DNA from: Mycobacterium sp. GA-1285
GTDB lineage: Bacteria; Actinomycetota; Actinomycetes; Mycobacteriales; Mycobacteriaceae
Assembly: GCF_001499905.1 (NCBI RefSeq)
Contig: NZ_LQIS01000025.1
Coordinates: 1 to 42,875, forward strand
Length of the DNA: 42,875 nucleotides
Direction of reading: 5' to 3'
The position numbers were made by a program, and so were the translations under genes. Of the stretch, positions 1 to 8,354 are shown piece after piece. The notes beneath the pieces are model-generated. The model searched no databases. It saw only the letters and a program-made list of their open reading frames with translations, and was not told the origin of the DNA. Numbering within the stretch: the first letter of the stretch is position 1; every line of letters starts with the position of its first letter.

Positions 1-97
1 CCCCAACCCCGCCCCCGCAACCGAGTAGGAACAAAACCTCGGGTACTTCAACCTACGCCGACCAACGCCTAGCCGAACGCAACAAACCCCCACCCCT

Positions 98-580
98 CTA
101 CGGGTCGTAGGGCACTCCCACGGCGCGGAACACGTATTCCGGCGGGACATCGAAGGACACGGATCGCAGGGGGATCCGCATCAGCACGTCTTCGGGGATG
201 GAAACCTTGTAGTGCATCGAGAGTTCGCCGCTGAAGCGGGAATCGACGGCGGCGAGGTCGACGTCGAGCCGCACACCGGTCTCGGAGAGTTGGGCGGTGA
301 CGGTTCCGGACTGCGCGGCGTCCCAACGTTGGTCGATCGTGCGGCCCGCCAGTTTCGGCACCGTCGACAGCGTGGCGAGCACGCGTCGATTGGTCAGCGC
401 CAGCGAGCCCGCGTAGCTTGTGAAGTTTCCGTTCGCGCGTCGTCCCGGGATCTTGCCGCTGAAGCGCCGGGTCACCGGGATGTACTCGGCGAGAAAGAGG
501 ATGCCCTCGGCGTCCAGCTCCGCCCGCATATCGTCGGGCAGTCCGCCGATACGGAGTAGCTTGCGCAGGAACACCGCCAT
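98..580 (-). CDS. Conserved mycobacterial hypothetical protein (160 aa)
   Basis: I do not recognise a characterised family. The protein is soluble-looking, with no signal peptide or membrane segment. The N-terminal part (MAVFLRKLLRIGGLPDDMRAE) is followed by a beta-rich body with a stretch reading SLALTNRRVLAT, which resembles the core of bacterial PH-like domains that begin with a 'lets-you-see-it' strand and an Arg-Arg turn; this is only a fold guess. The start is the ATG at 580. The gene is divergent from the PAP2 gene at 628, with about 47 nt between the two starts, so the promoters must overlap. From memory the size and neighbours fit M. tuberculosis Rv0307c. Codon use is normal for the window. 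Confidence 0.75.
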   Translation of the reverse strand: MAVFLRKLLRIGGLPDDMRAELDAEGILFLAEYIPVTRRFSGKIPGRRANGNFTSYAGSLALTNRRVLATLSTVPKLAGRTIDQRWDAAQSGTVTAQLSETGVRLDVDLAAVDSRFSGELSMHYKVSIPEDVLMRIPLRSVSFDVPPEYVFRAVGVPYDP

Positions 581-627
581 GGGCAGTCACCCTAATGGCC
601 CGACGATCCGCGTGGTAGAGGTGGACG

Positions 628-1299
628 ATGGCCTCACACAAGCCTTGGTTGGCGCTGTCGGCGCTGGCCGCGGTGGCGGTGTATGCCGTGCTGTGGGTTG
701 GTGTCGCACAGCAGTGGAGGTGGTTGACCGATGTCGATTCCGCTGCGCTCTACACCTTCTACCGGTTCGGCGTCGAGCAGCCGGGATGGGTCCTCGGATG
801 GGATGTCTTCTGCACCGTTCTAGGGCCGGGTGCTTTCCGTGTGGCGACAATCGTTCTCATCGTCGTCGCGTTCGTGCGCCGCCAGATCCGGATCGCGATT
901 TTTCTGATCGTCAGCGTGGAACTAGCCGGACTCGTCACCGAGGTCGCCAAGGGAGCCGCCGACCGTCCGCGCCCCGACACCGCGTTCGTCAGCGCGCTGG
1001 GAACGTCGTTCCCTTCCGGACACGCCCTCGGGGTGCTCGTTGCGGTTCTCGCTCTGCTGGCCGTCGGTCTGACCGGCGTGCGTCGGCCTTCGCGCGCCTG
1101 GCTCATCGCTACGGGTGCAGCAATCGTCGTCTTCGTCGGTATCGGCCGTGTGGTGCTCAACGTGCACCATCCCTCCGACGTGTTGGCCGGATGGGCATTG
1201 GGTTACGCCTATTTCGTCTTGTGCCTTTTGGCGGTACGGCCGACGCGTCCGATCACGGAAGCGGACGAAACACCGGAAGCGCCCGGTATCGCACGCTGA
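628..1299 (+). CDS. PAP2-family membrane phosphatase
   Basis: Integral membrane lipid phosphatase of the type 2 phosphatidic-acid phosphatase family (223 aa), expected to dephosphorylate a lipid phosphate or pyrophosphate at the outer membrane face. All three motifs are visible: KX6RP (K108 to RP114-115), PSGH (129-132) and a third motif of the form GRX5HX3D (G173, H180, D184). The usual Ser of the SR pair is Gly here. There are about five to six hydrophobic segments. The ATG at 628 follows GAGGTGGA at good spacing. The 3' end overlaps the 3' end of the convergent PAP2-DAGK fusion gene by 47 nt. Position and size fit Rv0308 as I remember it. The substrate cannot be told from sequence. Confidence 0.88.
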   Translation: MASHKPWLALSALAAVAVYAVLWVGVAQQWRWLTDVDSAALYTFYRFGVEQPGWVLGWDVFCTVLGPGAFRVATIVLIVVAFVRRQIRIAIFLIVSVELAGLVTEVAKGAADRPRPDTAFVSALGTSFPSGHALGVLVAVLALLAVGLTGVRRPSRAWLIATGAAIVVFVGIGRVVLNVHHPSDVLAGWALGYAYFVLCLLAVRPTRPITEADETPEAPGIAR

Positions 1300-2788
1300 A
1301 GCTGGCCGTTTCGCATTCGGTTCCGACCTCGCCGTCGTGGGCCAGCAGCGTCGGACCGTCGACCGCGGTGAACTCGAACTCCGGAACCCGCATCTCGTGG
1401 TAGAACGGGCTGCGCTCGAGCCGGCCCAGTGCGACGTCAACCATAATGCGCAGCTTGCTGAACCGGTGACCTGTCTCGAGGATCCGGACGTCCATCAGGC
1501 CGTCGTCCATCCGGTCCCGCCGCGACGGCGCGAATCCCGAGGGCAGATAGGCCGAATTGCCGAGGAAGAACAGAAAGGTCTGCAACGTCTTGTTGTCGTA
1601 GCGGATGCGGACCGGTTCCTCGTGACGCAGCGTCAGATACATCGCGTAGAGCCCGGCCAGCGGCTTGCCGATCTTGCCTTCGTATTTCTCTCGTGTGCGG
1701 ACGAACGCCGGATATGCGCCGATACTCGCGGTGTTGACAACCATCTGCTTCTCGTTGAGACACACCATGTCGACGCAGGCGACGCTGCCTTGCCGAATCG
1801 CGTCGACGGTCTTTTGCACCGTGTCGCAACCGATGTCCTTCGCGAAGTGGTTGAACGTACCGCCCGGGAACACCGCCAGCGGAACACCCGCTTCGATGGC
1901 GGCGGCCGCAGCACACGACACCGTTCCGTCTCCGCCGCCGACCGCCAGAACCTCAGCGCGCTGGGCCGCCGAACGCAACGCATCCCCGAAGTCGTCGTCG
2001 TCGGAGAGCTCGACGATCTCCGCCCGCGGCAACGCCTCTCGGACCTCTTCGAGAATGTCTGCTCCGGTCCCGCTGCCGGACGCCGGATTGACGACCAGCA
2101 CCACACCTGCCCCATCCGGGCGCGGCGGGGTATCCACCCGTAGCGGGTCGGCGGTCGGAAGCCGTGTCGGCGCCAGTGTAGGCACCACCCGCCCGCCCAG
2201 CACCGCGACCGCCGCGCCCAGGCCGAAGCCGGCGATCACGTCCCCGGGATAGTGCGCGCCGACGGCGACGCGGGACAAGCCGACGAGCCCCGCCAGAAGC
2301 GCCAGGGGGAGGCCGAGCGATGGGCTCTCCAGTCCGACACCCACGGCGAAGGCGGCGGCGCTGGCGGAGTGCCCGGAGGGAAACGAGTTGGACGTGGGTT
2401 GGCGGCGGACGCGACGCACCAGTGGCACGGAGGTGTACAGCGGGCGGGGCCGTCGCCGGACGCGCTTGGCGCCCTGATTGGTGATCAGACTCGTCGCTGC
2501 CACCGTGAGCACGCCGCGCGCCGCGCCGCGCCGCGCCCTCGGGTTCTTGGTCGCGGCCAGTGCCGCCGCGATCACAAACCACAGCTTCGAGTGATCGGCT
2601 GCCCGGGTCAGCGGCGGCATCACGGTGTCGAGCAGCGGGGTCGGGGACTCGGCGATCGCGTCGAAGATCTCCCGGTCGAGCGCACCGAGGCCGTGTGTGA
2701 TTCGCCGAAGACCTGCGGGACGACGGACCACCTGCGCAACATCCATCTCCCCAACGTATCCACAGGCGTCGGAAAATAATCGTGTCAT
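1253..2788 (-). CDS. PAP2 phosphatase-diacylglycerol/lipid kinase fusion
   Basis: Two-domain protein of about 511 aa. The N-terminal half is a PAP2 phosphatase with intact motifs: KX6RP (K108), PSGH (137-140) and SRX5HX3D (S172, H179, D183). The C-terminal half is a DAGK/sphingosine-kinase-like catalytic domain with the nucleotide loop NPASGSG (from N234), the GGGDGTVS signature (284-291) and PGGTFNHFAKD further on. The fusion joins a kinase and a phosphatase that act on related lipids in opposite directions, so a role in recycling or remodelling polyprenyl or glycerolipid phosphates is an inference. The open frame extends upstream into the divergent gene; I favour the ATG at 2788, with ATG 2746 as the alternative. 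The last 47 nt overlap the convergent PAP2 gene, so the two phosphatases lie tail to tail. Confidence 0.88.
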   Translation of the reverse strand: MTRLFSDACGYVGEMDVAQVVRRPAGLRRITHGLGALDREIFDAIAESPTPLLDTVMPPLTRAADHSKLWFVIAAALAATKNPRARRGAARGVLTVAATSLITNQGAKRVRRRPRPLYTSVPLVRRVRRQPTSNSFPSGHSASAAAFAVGVGLESPSLGLPLALLAGLVGLSRVAVGAHYPGDVIAGFGLGAAVAVLGGRVVPTLAPTRLPTADPLRVDTPPRPDGAGVVLVVNPASGSGTGADILEEVREALPRAEIVELSDDDDFGDALRSAAQRAEVLAVGGGDGTVSCAAAAAIEAGVPLAVFPGGTFNHFAKDIGCDTVQKTVDAIRQGSVACVDMVCLNEKQMVVNTASIGAYPAFVRTREKYEGKIGKPLAGLYAMYLTLRHEEPVRIRYDNKTLQTFLFFLGNSAYLPSGFAPSRRDRMDDGLMDVRILETGHRFSKLRIMVDVALGRLERSPFYHEMRVPEFEFTAVDGPTLLAHDGEVGTECETASFSVRYRALPVFRPLP

Positions 2789-2853
2789 CGCAGATCGGTC
2801 ACGAGCCCGCGTGGCATACGGGACTACAACGCGCCGGGACTTAGCATCTGCCG

Positions 2854-3507
2854 GTGCGCCGACTGCTGACCGTGCTGTGCTTGGGCCTGATGACCCTTGC
2901 GACGGCACCCGTCGGCCAGGCGCAGACCCCACCGTGGTTCGCCCGGTCGGTGGGCTCGGCCACCCAGGTGATTTCCGTTGTCGGCGTGGGGGGTTCGAAG
3001 GCCAAGATGGACGTTTACCAGCGGACGGCCGCCGGCTGGCATCCGCTGGCGGCCGGCATACCCGCCTGGATCGGCGCCAACGGCATGACACCACAGAGCC
3101 ATGACGGCGAAATGAAAACGCCGACGGGCATTTTCACGCTCGACTTCGCCTTCGGCACTGCACTCAACCCCGGCGGCGGTCTGCCGTACGTCCAGGTCGG
3201 GCCGGACCACTGGTGGGACGGCGACATGAAGAGCCCGACCTACAACACCATGCAGGTCTGCAAGAAGGCACAGTGCCCGTTCGACACCGATCCGGTGAGC
3301 GGTACCGAGAATCTCCGGATTCCGCAGTACGTCCACGCCGTCGTGATGGGGGTCAACAAAGCGCGGGTGCCCGGCAACGGCGGCGCCTTTTTCCTGCACG
3401 CCACCGACGGTGGGCCGACCGCCGGATGCGTGGCGATCGACGACGACAAACTGGTCGAGATCATGCGGTGGCTTCGGCCGGGCGCGTTGATCGCGATCGC
3501 CCAGTGA
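2854..3507 (+). CDS. Secreted YkuD-type L,D-transpeptidase-like protein
   Basis: Exported protein of 217 aa starting at GTG 2854. It has a classical signal peptide (RR, then a Leu/Ala-rich core, cut after GQA or AQT near residue 24). The body is a YkuD-like fold with the catalytic-type segment FFLHATDGGPTAGCVAI, containing H182 and C192. In true Ldt enzymes the Cys is followed by IR or VR; here it is VAI, so the Arg is missing, as in the ErfK/YkuD-like relatives. The function may be 3-3 cross-linking, anchoring of proteins to peptidoglycan, or an unrelated amide transfer. Size and position fit Rv0309 as I remember it. It is divergent from the PAP2-DAGK gene and abuts the convergent SnoaL gene with 1 nt between stops. 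Confidence 0.85.
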   Translation: MRRLLTVLCLGLMTLATAPVGQAQTPPWFARSVGSATQVISVVGVGGSKAKMDVYQRTAAGWHPLAAGIPAWIGANGMTPQSHDGEMKTPTGIFTLDFAFGTALNPGGGLPYVQVGPDHWWDGDMKSPTYNTMQVCKKAQCPFDTDPVSGTENLRIPQYVHAVVMGVNKARVPGNGGAFFLHATDGGPTAGCVAIDDDKLVEIMRWLRPGALIAIAQ

Positions 3508-3508
3508 G

Positions 3509-3976
3509 TCAGATGTTCAGTGCGCGACCGGTTTTCAGCTTGAAGTTCAGCGCCTCGAGCGACATCGACGCGTCATAGGTGCGGTCGTATCCGGTCTCGC
3601 TGATCCGCCATCCCTCGCTCGTTCGGCGGTACCTGTCGTGGTAGAAGCCCGCGCCGATCAGCATGAAGTTGAAGTCCGGTGCGATCACCCGGTCCTGCAG
3701 GTACCAGGTGCCGGTCGCCTCGTCGCCGTCCACGGCGATCTCAGGGTGGGTGACGCGGTGTTCGGTGATGATCTCGGGTCCCAGCGAGTCCCGCATGAAC
3801 TTGACCAACTCGTCGCGGTTGGTGAAGTGATGTTCCTCGCCGATCGACTCACCGTACTTGCCCACCACATCCTCGGTGAGGGTGCCGGCGAACTCGTCCC
3901 AGTGCTTGGTGTCGAGCGCGCGTAGGTACCGGAACTTCACTTGCTGGATCTCGTCGATGTCACCCATGACCGACAT
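3509..3976 (-). CDS. SnoaL-like / NTF2-superfamily protein
   Basis: Small soluble protein (155 aa from ATG 3976; ATG 3967 is three codons further in) with the SnoaL-like cone fold signature. It has an N-terminal helix (DIDEIQQVKFRYLRALD), then LTEDVVGKY, and a C-terminal half of strands ending in WRISETGYDRTYD. Members of this family act as dehydratases, cyclases or isomerases, often on steroid-like or polyketide substrates; the substrate is not evident here. A longer open frame reaches 4024 but starts inside the divergent membrane-protein gene, so I prefer 3976. It is probably the counterpart of Rv0310c. It is convergent with the L,D-transpeptidase-like gene. Confidence 0.8.
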   Translation of the reverse strand: MSVMGDIDEIQQVKFRYLRALDTKHWDEFAGTLTEDVVGKYGESIGEEHHFTNRDELVKFMRDSLGPEIITEHRVTHPEIAVDGDEATGTWYLQDRVIAPDFNFMLIGAGFYHDRYRRTSEGWRISETGYDRTYDASMSLEALNFKLKTGRALNI

Positions 3977-4013
3977 TGCAGCACAACACCCCCGCAGCGC
4001 GTACAGTCCGGAC

Positions 4014-4772
4014 ATGAATTTCATCGACGCCTATGTCAAGTCTCCGTTCGCGGGGCTGGCGCCGTGGATATTGATGGCCATTGTCGCCGGTCCGGGCCGA
4101 TTCGAGGAAGCCGCCTCGGCGGCCCTAGGCCTGGCGCTGCTCACGCTGTGGGTGGGCACCCGTCGCGGGGTGCCTGTCCATTCCCTCGAGGCGCTGACCA
4201 TCGCCTATTTCGGAGTACTGGCCGTGCTCGGACTCCTCGCACCGGATGGGGTGATCGACTGGCTGCAGCTGTGGGCCGGCGCGCTCAGCAACATCGTGTT
4301 GGCGGTGTTCGCCGTCGGCACTCTGATCATTCGCCGCCCCTTCACCATGGCGTACGCGAAGGACACGACGCCGCGTGAGCACTGGGACACCCCAACATTC
4401 CGGCGCATCAACTATGCGATCAGCGGCGCATGGGCCGGCGCCTTCGTCGTGTCCGCCATCGCCGGTGCGATCGGTGATGCCGTCCTACGCGACAACGACA
4501 ACTTCTGGACCGCATGGATCATCCCCATCGGTGCCATCGTTTTCGCCGGGTCGTTCACCGAGTTCTATCCCGACTACGCGACGGGTAGGTCAGAGGCGTG
4601 GTCGGGCGCCGTTGACTGGTTACCACCGTTCCTCACCGTCACCGGCATCGTCGGCTGGGTGACCGACTCGACGTCCGACACGGTCGCGATCGTGCTGATC
4701 GCGGTCGGCGTCATCGGCTCGGTCGCAGTCAGGCGCTTCCTACCGGAGAAGCCGGTAACTACTGCGCCGTAG
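4014..4772 (+). CDS. Multi-pass membrane protein, conserved hypothetical
   Basis: Predicted inner-membrane protein of 252 aa with about seven hydrophobic segments. It begins MNFIDAYVKSPFAGLAPW and has a polar central loop (RRPFTMAYAKDTTPREHWDTP, about residues 105-125) that is probably cytoplasmic. I do not recognise a catalytic motif. The open frame extends upstream to 3858 but that part overlaps the divergent SnoaL-like gene, so the start is taken as ATG 4014. The 3' end overlaps the convergent DAO-Rieske gene by 14 nt. Confidence 0.75.
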   Translation: MNFIDAYVKSPFAGLAPWILMAIVAGPGRFEEAASAALGLALLTLWVGTRRGVPVHSLEALTIAYFGVLAVLGLLAPDGVIDWLQLWAGALSNIVLAVFAVGTLIIRRPFTMAYAKDTTPREHWDTPTFRRINYAISGAWAGAFVVSAIAGAIGDAVLRDNDNFWTAWIIPIGAIVFAGSFTEFYPDYATGRSEAWSGAVDWLPPFLTVTGIVGWVTDSTSDTVAIVLIAVGVIGSVAVRRFLPEKPVTTAP

Positions 4773-6264
4773 TGAGATTGCGCGTCGCCGGCCCCTCGAG
4801 CAATGTGCCGTCCGGCGCGAAGCGTGACCCGTGCAGCGGGCACTCCCACGATTCGTCGGCGTCGTTCCAGTTGACGATGCCACCGAGATGCGGGCACACC
4901 GGAGAAACGCGATACTCGCGGCCGTCGACCACGCTTCGCGCTTCGAGATCCCACGGCGGGCCGCTGACCACGCCGCCCTCGTCGGGGGTGCGGTTGAGTA
5001 TGCGGGTGACCGGCGTGATCCAGCCGCGGGTCAGGTACAGGCCGACCTCCGCGTTGAGCTGCATCGCCTTCGGGATTCCGGACAACTCATGAGGGCTCCA
5101 GCTCGCGAACGCCTCGGCCCAGTCCATCCGACCCCCGAGAATGCGGCTCGACAGTGCCAGCGCGGCGGCGGTTCCGTTGGTCATGCCCCACTTGTCGAAA
5201 CCCGTTGCCACGAAGATCTTGTCGTTGCCGGGAAGGATCGGCCCCACATAGGGCAGTTCGTCGATGGGTGAGTAGTCCTGCGCGGACCAGTAGTGCGTCT
5301 GCATCGCGCCGGGGAAGTGCAGCTTCGTCCACTGGTCGAGCTCCTGCACCGACGATGCCGGGCTCTTCTCGTGGCCGACGGGGTGTCCGGCGCCGCCGGC
5401 GATCAGCCGGTCACCGTCGGGTGTCGGTGCATATCGCAGCGACCTGGTCGGCGAATCGGCCGAGATGTACATTCCGCGGGTGATGGATCCCGGCACCTTG
5501 TAAGCCATGCAGTAGGACCGGCTGGGCTTGAGGCGCGCGAAGAACCCGCCGCGGTCTAGGATCGGAATGCCTGTCGCGAGAACGCATTGCTTGGCGTGGA
5601 CGTCGAATTCGTCTCCCGCGGTGGTGCGCACACTGAGAGCAAGTTTGTCGCCCTCGTTCGAAACCTTCTGCACCCGAACGCCTTGCGCCAACCGTCCGCC
5701 CCGCTCCTCGAGCTCGACCACCAGGCTGTCGAGCAACGGCATCGGGTCGAATTGGGCTTGGTCGGCCAACCGGACGGCGCCGTGGAACGGGAACGGCACA
5801 TCGGCGTCGTCGACCCAGTCGACGTCCAACCCCGCAGCCTCACACGCTTCCATCTCCTGACGCACCGAGGAAACACCCTTTTCCGACTGTGCGTAGGTGT
5901 ACGCGTCCTCGCGCTGTACCGCCAACCCGTGCGCCTCGCAATGCTGGACCAGCCACTGCTGGCCCTCGCGGTTGCCCTCGACGTACTGCCTGGCGGTCCC
6001 TGGGCCGTGTTTGGCCACGATCTTCGACAGTTTGGTGCTCTGCAGCAGGCTGATCTTGGCGGTGGTGTTGCCGGTGGCGCCCGCCCCGACGCGTTGCGCT
6101 TCGAGCACCAACACGTCCTTGCCGGCGCGCGCCAACAGCACTGCGGTGATCAGCCCGGTGATGCCGGCGCCGACCACTACCACGTCGGCCGACCGGTCCG
6201 ATTCGACCAGCGGGTCGGGCGGTGTCGACCGCTCGACGCGGTTTGCTAGCCAGAGAGATGTCAT
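4759..6264 (-). CDS. FAD-dependent DAO-family oxidoreductase fused to a Rieske [2Fe-2S] domain
   Basis: 501 aa from ATG 6264. The N-terminal part is a D-amino-acid-oxidase/glycine-oxidase-like flavoprotein with the dinucleotide loop VVVGAGITGL and the following LVLEAQRVGAGATGNTTAK, which binds FAD. The C-terminal 60 residues form a Rieske domain with the full ligand set C-X-H-X15-C-X2-H (C457, H459, C475, H478). The DAO-Rieske arrangement is known in bacteria as an oxidoreductase of unknown substrate, in which the cluster probably passes electrons to or from the flavin. There is no signal peptide, so it should be cytoplasmic. A spurious upstream extension runs to 6672 through the cupin gene; MTSLWLANRV is the sensible start. 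Confidence 0.87.
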   Translation of the reverse strand: MTSLWLANRVERSTPPDPLVESDRSADVVVVGAGITGLITAVLLARAGKDVLVLEAQRVGAGATGNTTAKISLLQSTKLSKIVAKHGPGTARQYVEGNREGQQWLVQHCEAHGLAVQREDAYTYAQSEKGVSSVRQEMEACEAAGLDVDWVDDADVPFPFHGAVRLADQAQFDPMPLLDSLVVELEERGGRLAQGVRVQKVSNEGDKLALSVRTTAGDEFDVHAKQCVLATGIPILDRGGFFARLKPSRSYCMAYKVPGSITRGMYISADSPTRSLRYAPTPDGDRLIAGGAGHPVGHEKSPASSVQELDQWTKLHFPGAMQTHYWSAQDYSPIDELPYVGPILPGNDKIFVATGFDKWGMTNGTAAALALSSRILGGRMDWAEAFASWSPHELSGIPKAMQLNAEVGLYLTRGWITPVTRILNRTPDEGGVVSGPPWDLEARSVVDGREYRVSPVCPHLGGIVNWNDADESWECPLHGSRFAPDGTLLEGPATRNLTTAQ

Positions 6265-6375
6265 GGCATTGCAGGTACCCAATTGGGCCACCCCAAAACC
6301 GTGGCGGCCGAACGGGGTTCGCACGGAGTGTCTGAACGGTTCCCGGTGGCCGGAAGGACTATCGTGTGGTCCGTT

Positions 6376-6504
6376 ATGAGCGACCCGTTGGGGTTGTCGA
6401 TCGGGACGACCAACTTGGTCGCCGTACGCACCGGCGACCATGCCGATCAAGCCGTGATTCGTTTTGTCGTACCAGTCGGTGCCGTAGGCCTGACTGTCGG
6501 ATAA
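6376..6504 (+). pseudogene. 5' stub of an Hsp70-like (Pro/Thr-tail) gene
   Basis: A short frame from ATG 6376 encodes MSDPLGLSIGTTNLVAVRTG, which closely matches the first 20 residues of the large Hsp70-like gene ending at 39797 (MSDSLGLSIGSTNLVAARIG). The match is also clear at DNA level. After about 21 codons the similarity fades and the frame stops at 6504, so the ATPase domain, membrane segment and tail are gone. The stub keeps a CTATCGTG element upstream (6359-6366) that also precedes the intact relative (41604-41611, opposite strand), probably part of the -10 region. As I remember it, M. tuberculosis carries the Pro/Thr-rich protein Rv0312 at this place, so this may be what remains of its ortholog. 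Confidence 0.6.
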
Positions 6505-6511
6505 TGCGGCG

Positions 6512-6952
6512 ATGAACCGGATGCATGCCGCGGCGGCCATGGTGATCGCGTCGATGGTGGCAGCGCCGTCCGCGGCGGCCACCCCCGCAGAGGGGGACAT
6601 CGAGCGCACCGACCTGGCGAAGGGCACGACGGATGCGCCCATCGCCATCGTCTCGGTAGGCCAGCCGACCACCCTCTACGTGCAGAACCTCGTACTCTCC
6701 CCGGCATCGAGCAGCGGTTGGCACACCCACCCGGGCCCGGAGTACTCGGTGATCAACGGCGGGGAGGTGAGTCTGCAGACCGCGGGTGGCTGCGTGCCCG
6801 CGGTCTTCGGCGCTGGGCAGGCCATCTTCGTCCCTGCCGGAGTCCCGCATGTGGTGTCCAACAAGGGCTTTGAGCATGCGGAGGCGACAGTCACCTATAC
6901 GTTGCCCGCCGGCCGCGCCGTGCGGGATGACGCGGCGGCCGCCTGCCCGTAG
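6512..6952 (+). CDS. Secreted cupin-domain protein
   Basis: Exported single-cupin protein, 146 aa. A signal peptide (MNRMHAAAAMVIASMVAAPS, cut near AAA-TP) precedes a cupin 2 barrel. Motif 1 residues are seen as HTHPGPEYSVINGG (His, His, Glu) and motif 2 as PAGVPHVVSNKG (His), so a metal site looks complete. The substrate is unknown; secreted mycobacterial cupins are poorly characterised. GATAAT lies 6 nt before the ATG, so a leaderless transcript is possible, although the first -10 base is not the usual T. The 3' end is 2 nt from the stop of the convergent Pro-rich membrane-protein gene. Confidence 0.82.
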   Translation: MNRMHAAAAMVIASMVAAPSAAATPAEGDIERTDLAKGTTDAPIAIVSVGQPTTLYVQNLVLSPASSSGWHTHPGPEYSVINGGEVSLQTAGGCVPAVFGAGQAIFVPAGVPHVVSNKGFEHAEATVTYTLPAGRAVRDDAAAACP

Positions 6953-6954
6953 GT

Positions 6955-8157
6955 CTAACGCCCGTACGAGTAATCCGGTTCGTGGAACCGGTTGATGATC
7001 GGGATCCGTTCGATGATGCGGTCGCGTAGCCGCGGTTGCGGAGGCGGGACATAAGCAGGTGCCGGCGGTGGCGGCGCGTAAACCGGTGCCGGTGGCGTGT
7101 ACGCCGGTGCGGTGTCAACGGCGGCCGGCGGCGAGTAGGCGGGTTCTGGCGCGGTGTAGGCCGGCGCCGGAGGCACATAGGCCGGTGGTTCGTAGACCGG
7201 CACCGGCGGCGGCGCGTAGACCGGGGGCGGCGGCGCGGCCACCGCGATGGTCTGCGCGACGACAGGCCTGGCCTCGGCCGGCGTCGTGGCCTTTTTGTTT
7301 TCGTTTTCGACGGGCCGCGGCGCCGCTTCCGCGACGGCCACGGGTTCTTCCTCCACAGCGCTTGCGTCTTGGCGCGGGGACGTGCTGTCGCCCGTCAGGC
7401 TCAGGCCCACCGCCGCGGACGTCGACACCACGAACGTGACCACGGCGGCGACGAGAACCGAGGCCAGCGCCCCGACCCTCGACGGCCCCTTCGCCACTTT
7501 CGCGTCCAACCGGTTCACCGCACGCGCCGACGCCAGCGCCGCTCCGCGGGCCAACGCCAGATCGGCTTCGGCGGCGGAGAACACCGGTGAGTCCGTCACG
7601 TCGCCGAGTGTGGAGGTGATCAGCTCGAGATCACGGGCCGAACCGACCACGAAGATGGCCTCCGGTCGCCATTCGTTGAGCTCGAGCATGGCGATCACGC
7701 TGCTGGGCAGCTCGACGGCATCCGCGCCGTCAAGGGGTCTCGCGATGCGGTCGACGGTCACGCCATCGCCGTCGACCATCGCGATCACCGCGGCGTCGGG
7801 TTCCACGATGCACACCGCGACGTCGTCGTAATCGGCGATCTCGGCGATGCCAGCCGCCAGCACATCGCCCGCCTCCAGCTCGGAGACCGCGATCGCGTTG
7901 TCGTAACCGCGGCCGGTCAGGGCATCGAGCACACCGGACGCCACGGATTCGGCCTCGTTGGTCCAGGTGACTCCGATCGCGTGTATCGGGCTGTCGACGA
8001 CATCGGCGAGCGCCACGTTGAGCAGATCGTCGGGATCGACGTCCGCGTCGAGGTCGAACGATCCGCGGTCGACGGTGGCCCCCTCGCCGGTGGTGCCCTC
8101 GACGAGCACCCACCGAACCGTGCTGGACGTCATCGACAGGCCGAGCACGAGGTCCAT
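6955..8157 (-). CDS. DUF7159-like actin-fold membrane protein with Pro/Tyr-rich tail
   Basis: 400 aa from ATG 8157, which follows GGGGACAAGAT. The N-terminal 230 residues begin MDLVLGLSMTSSTVRWVLVEG and are clearly paralogous to the protein at 24405 (MDIVLGVSMTPATVRMVLVEG). This region resembles a degenerate Hsp70/actin-like ATPase half with segments AIGVTWTNEAE and IFVVGSARD. One transmembrane helix (LASVLVAAVVTFVVSTSAA) follows. The C-terminal half is an extracytoplasmic Pro/Ala/Tyr-rich region with repeats of the type YxPPxPxY, closed by a basic-aromatic tail (RLRDRIIERIPIINRF, then SYGR). The topology suggests a sensor or scaffold with a cytoplasmic nucleotide-binding-like domain and a cell-wall-spanning tail. 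Function is unknown. Confidence 0.8.
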   Translation of the reverse strand: MDLVLGLSMTSSTVRWVLVEGTTGEGATVDRGSFDLDADVDPDDLLNVALADVVDSPIHAIGVTWTNEAESVASGVLDALTGRGYDNAIAVSELEAGDVLAAGIAEIADYDDVAVCIVEPDAAVIAMVDGDGVTVDRIARPLDGADAVELPSSVIAMLELNEWRPEAIFVVGSARDLELITSTLGDVTDSPVFSAAEADLALARGAALASARAVNRLDAKVAKGPSRVGALASVLVAAVVTFVVSTSAAVGLSLTGDSTSPRQDASAVEEEPVAVAEAAPRPVENENKKATTPAEARPVVAQTIAVAAPPPPVYAPPPVPVYEPPAYVPPAPAYTAPEPAYSPPAAVDTAPAYTPPAPVYAPPPPAPAYVPPPQPRLRDRIIERIPIINRFHEPDYSYGR

Positions 8158-8287
8158 ATCTTGTCCCCGTTCTTGCGTTGATAAGGCTCTGAGGTTACCC
8201 CGCCCGCAGCAGGTGGTACCCGGTCGATTCGGCAACCTCCACGTGCGGGGCGCCCCGATCCGCCAATTGGGTCGGTGGCAAGGTTAT

Positions 8288-8293
8288 TAGTTT
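8288..8293 (+). promoter_or_regulatory. Candidate -10 box of the exopolysaccharide operon
   Basis: TAGTTT fits the mycobacterial TANNNT -10 pattern and would place the start of transcription near 8300, giving a leader of about 55 nt before GTG 8355. There is no convincing -35. This is the only good candidate I see in the divergent gap 8158-8354. Confidence 0.35.
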
Positions 8294-8354
8294 GCGACGA
8301 TGGCGCGCGGGGGAACATTGAATTATCCGGATGGACGTCAAGGGGGAGCGACTC

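Noticed and set aside
1115..2143. Long plus-strand frame opposite the PAP2-DAGK gene
   Set aside because: It is a shadow: the composition is unnatural, and the minus-strand frame holds all PAP2 and DAGK motifs.
6265..6672. N-terminal extension of the DAO-Rieske frame
   Set aside because: It runs antisense through the cupin gene and the Hsp70 stub. The FAD loop lies correctly placed after ATG 6264.
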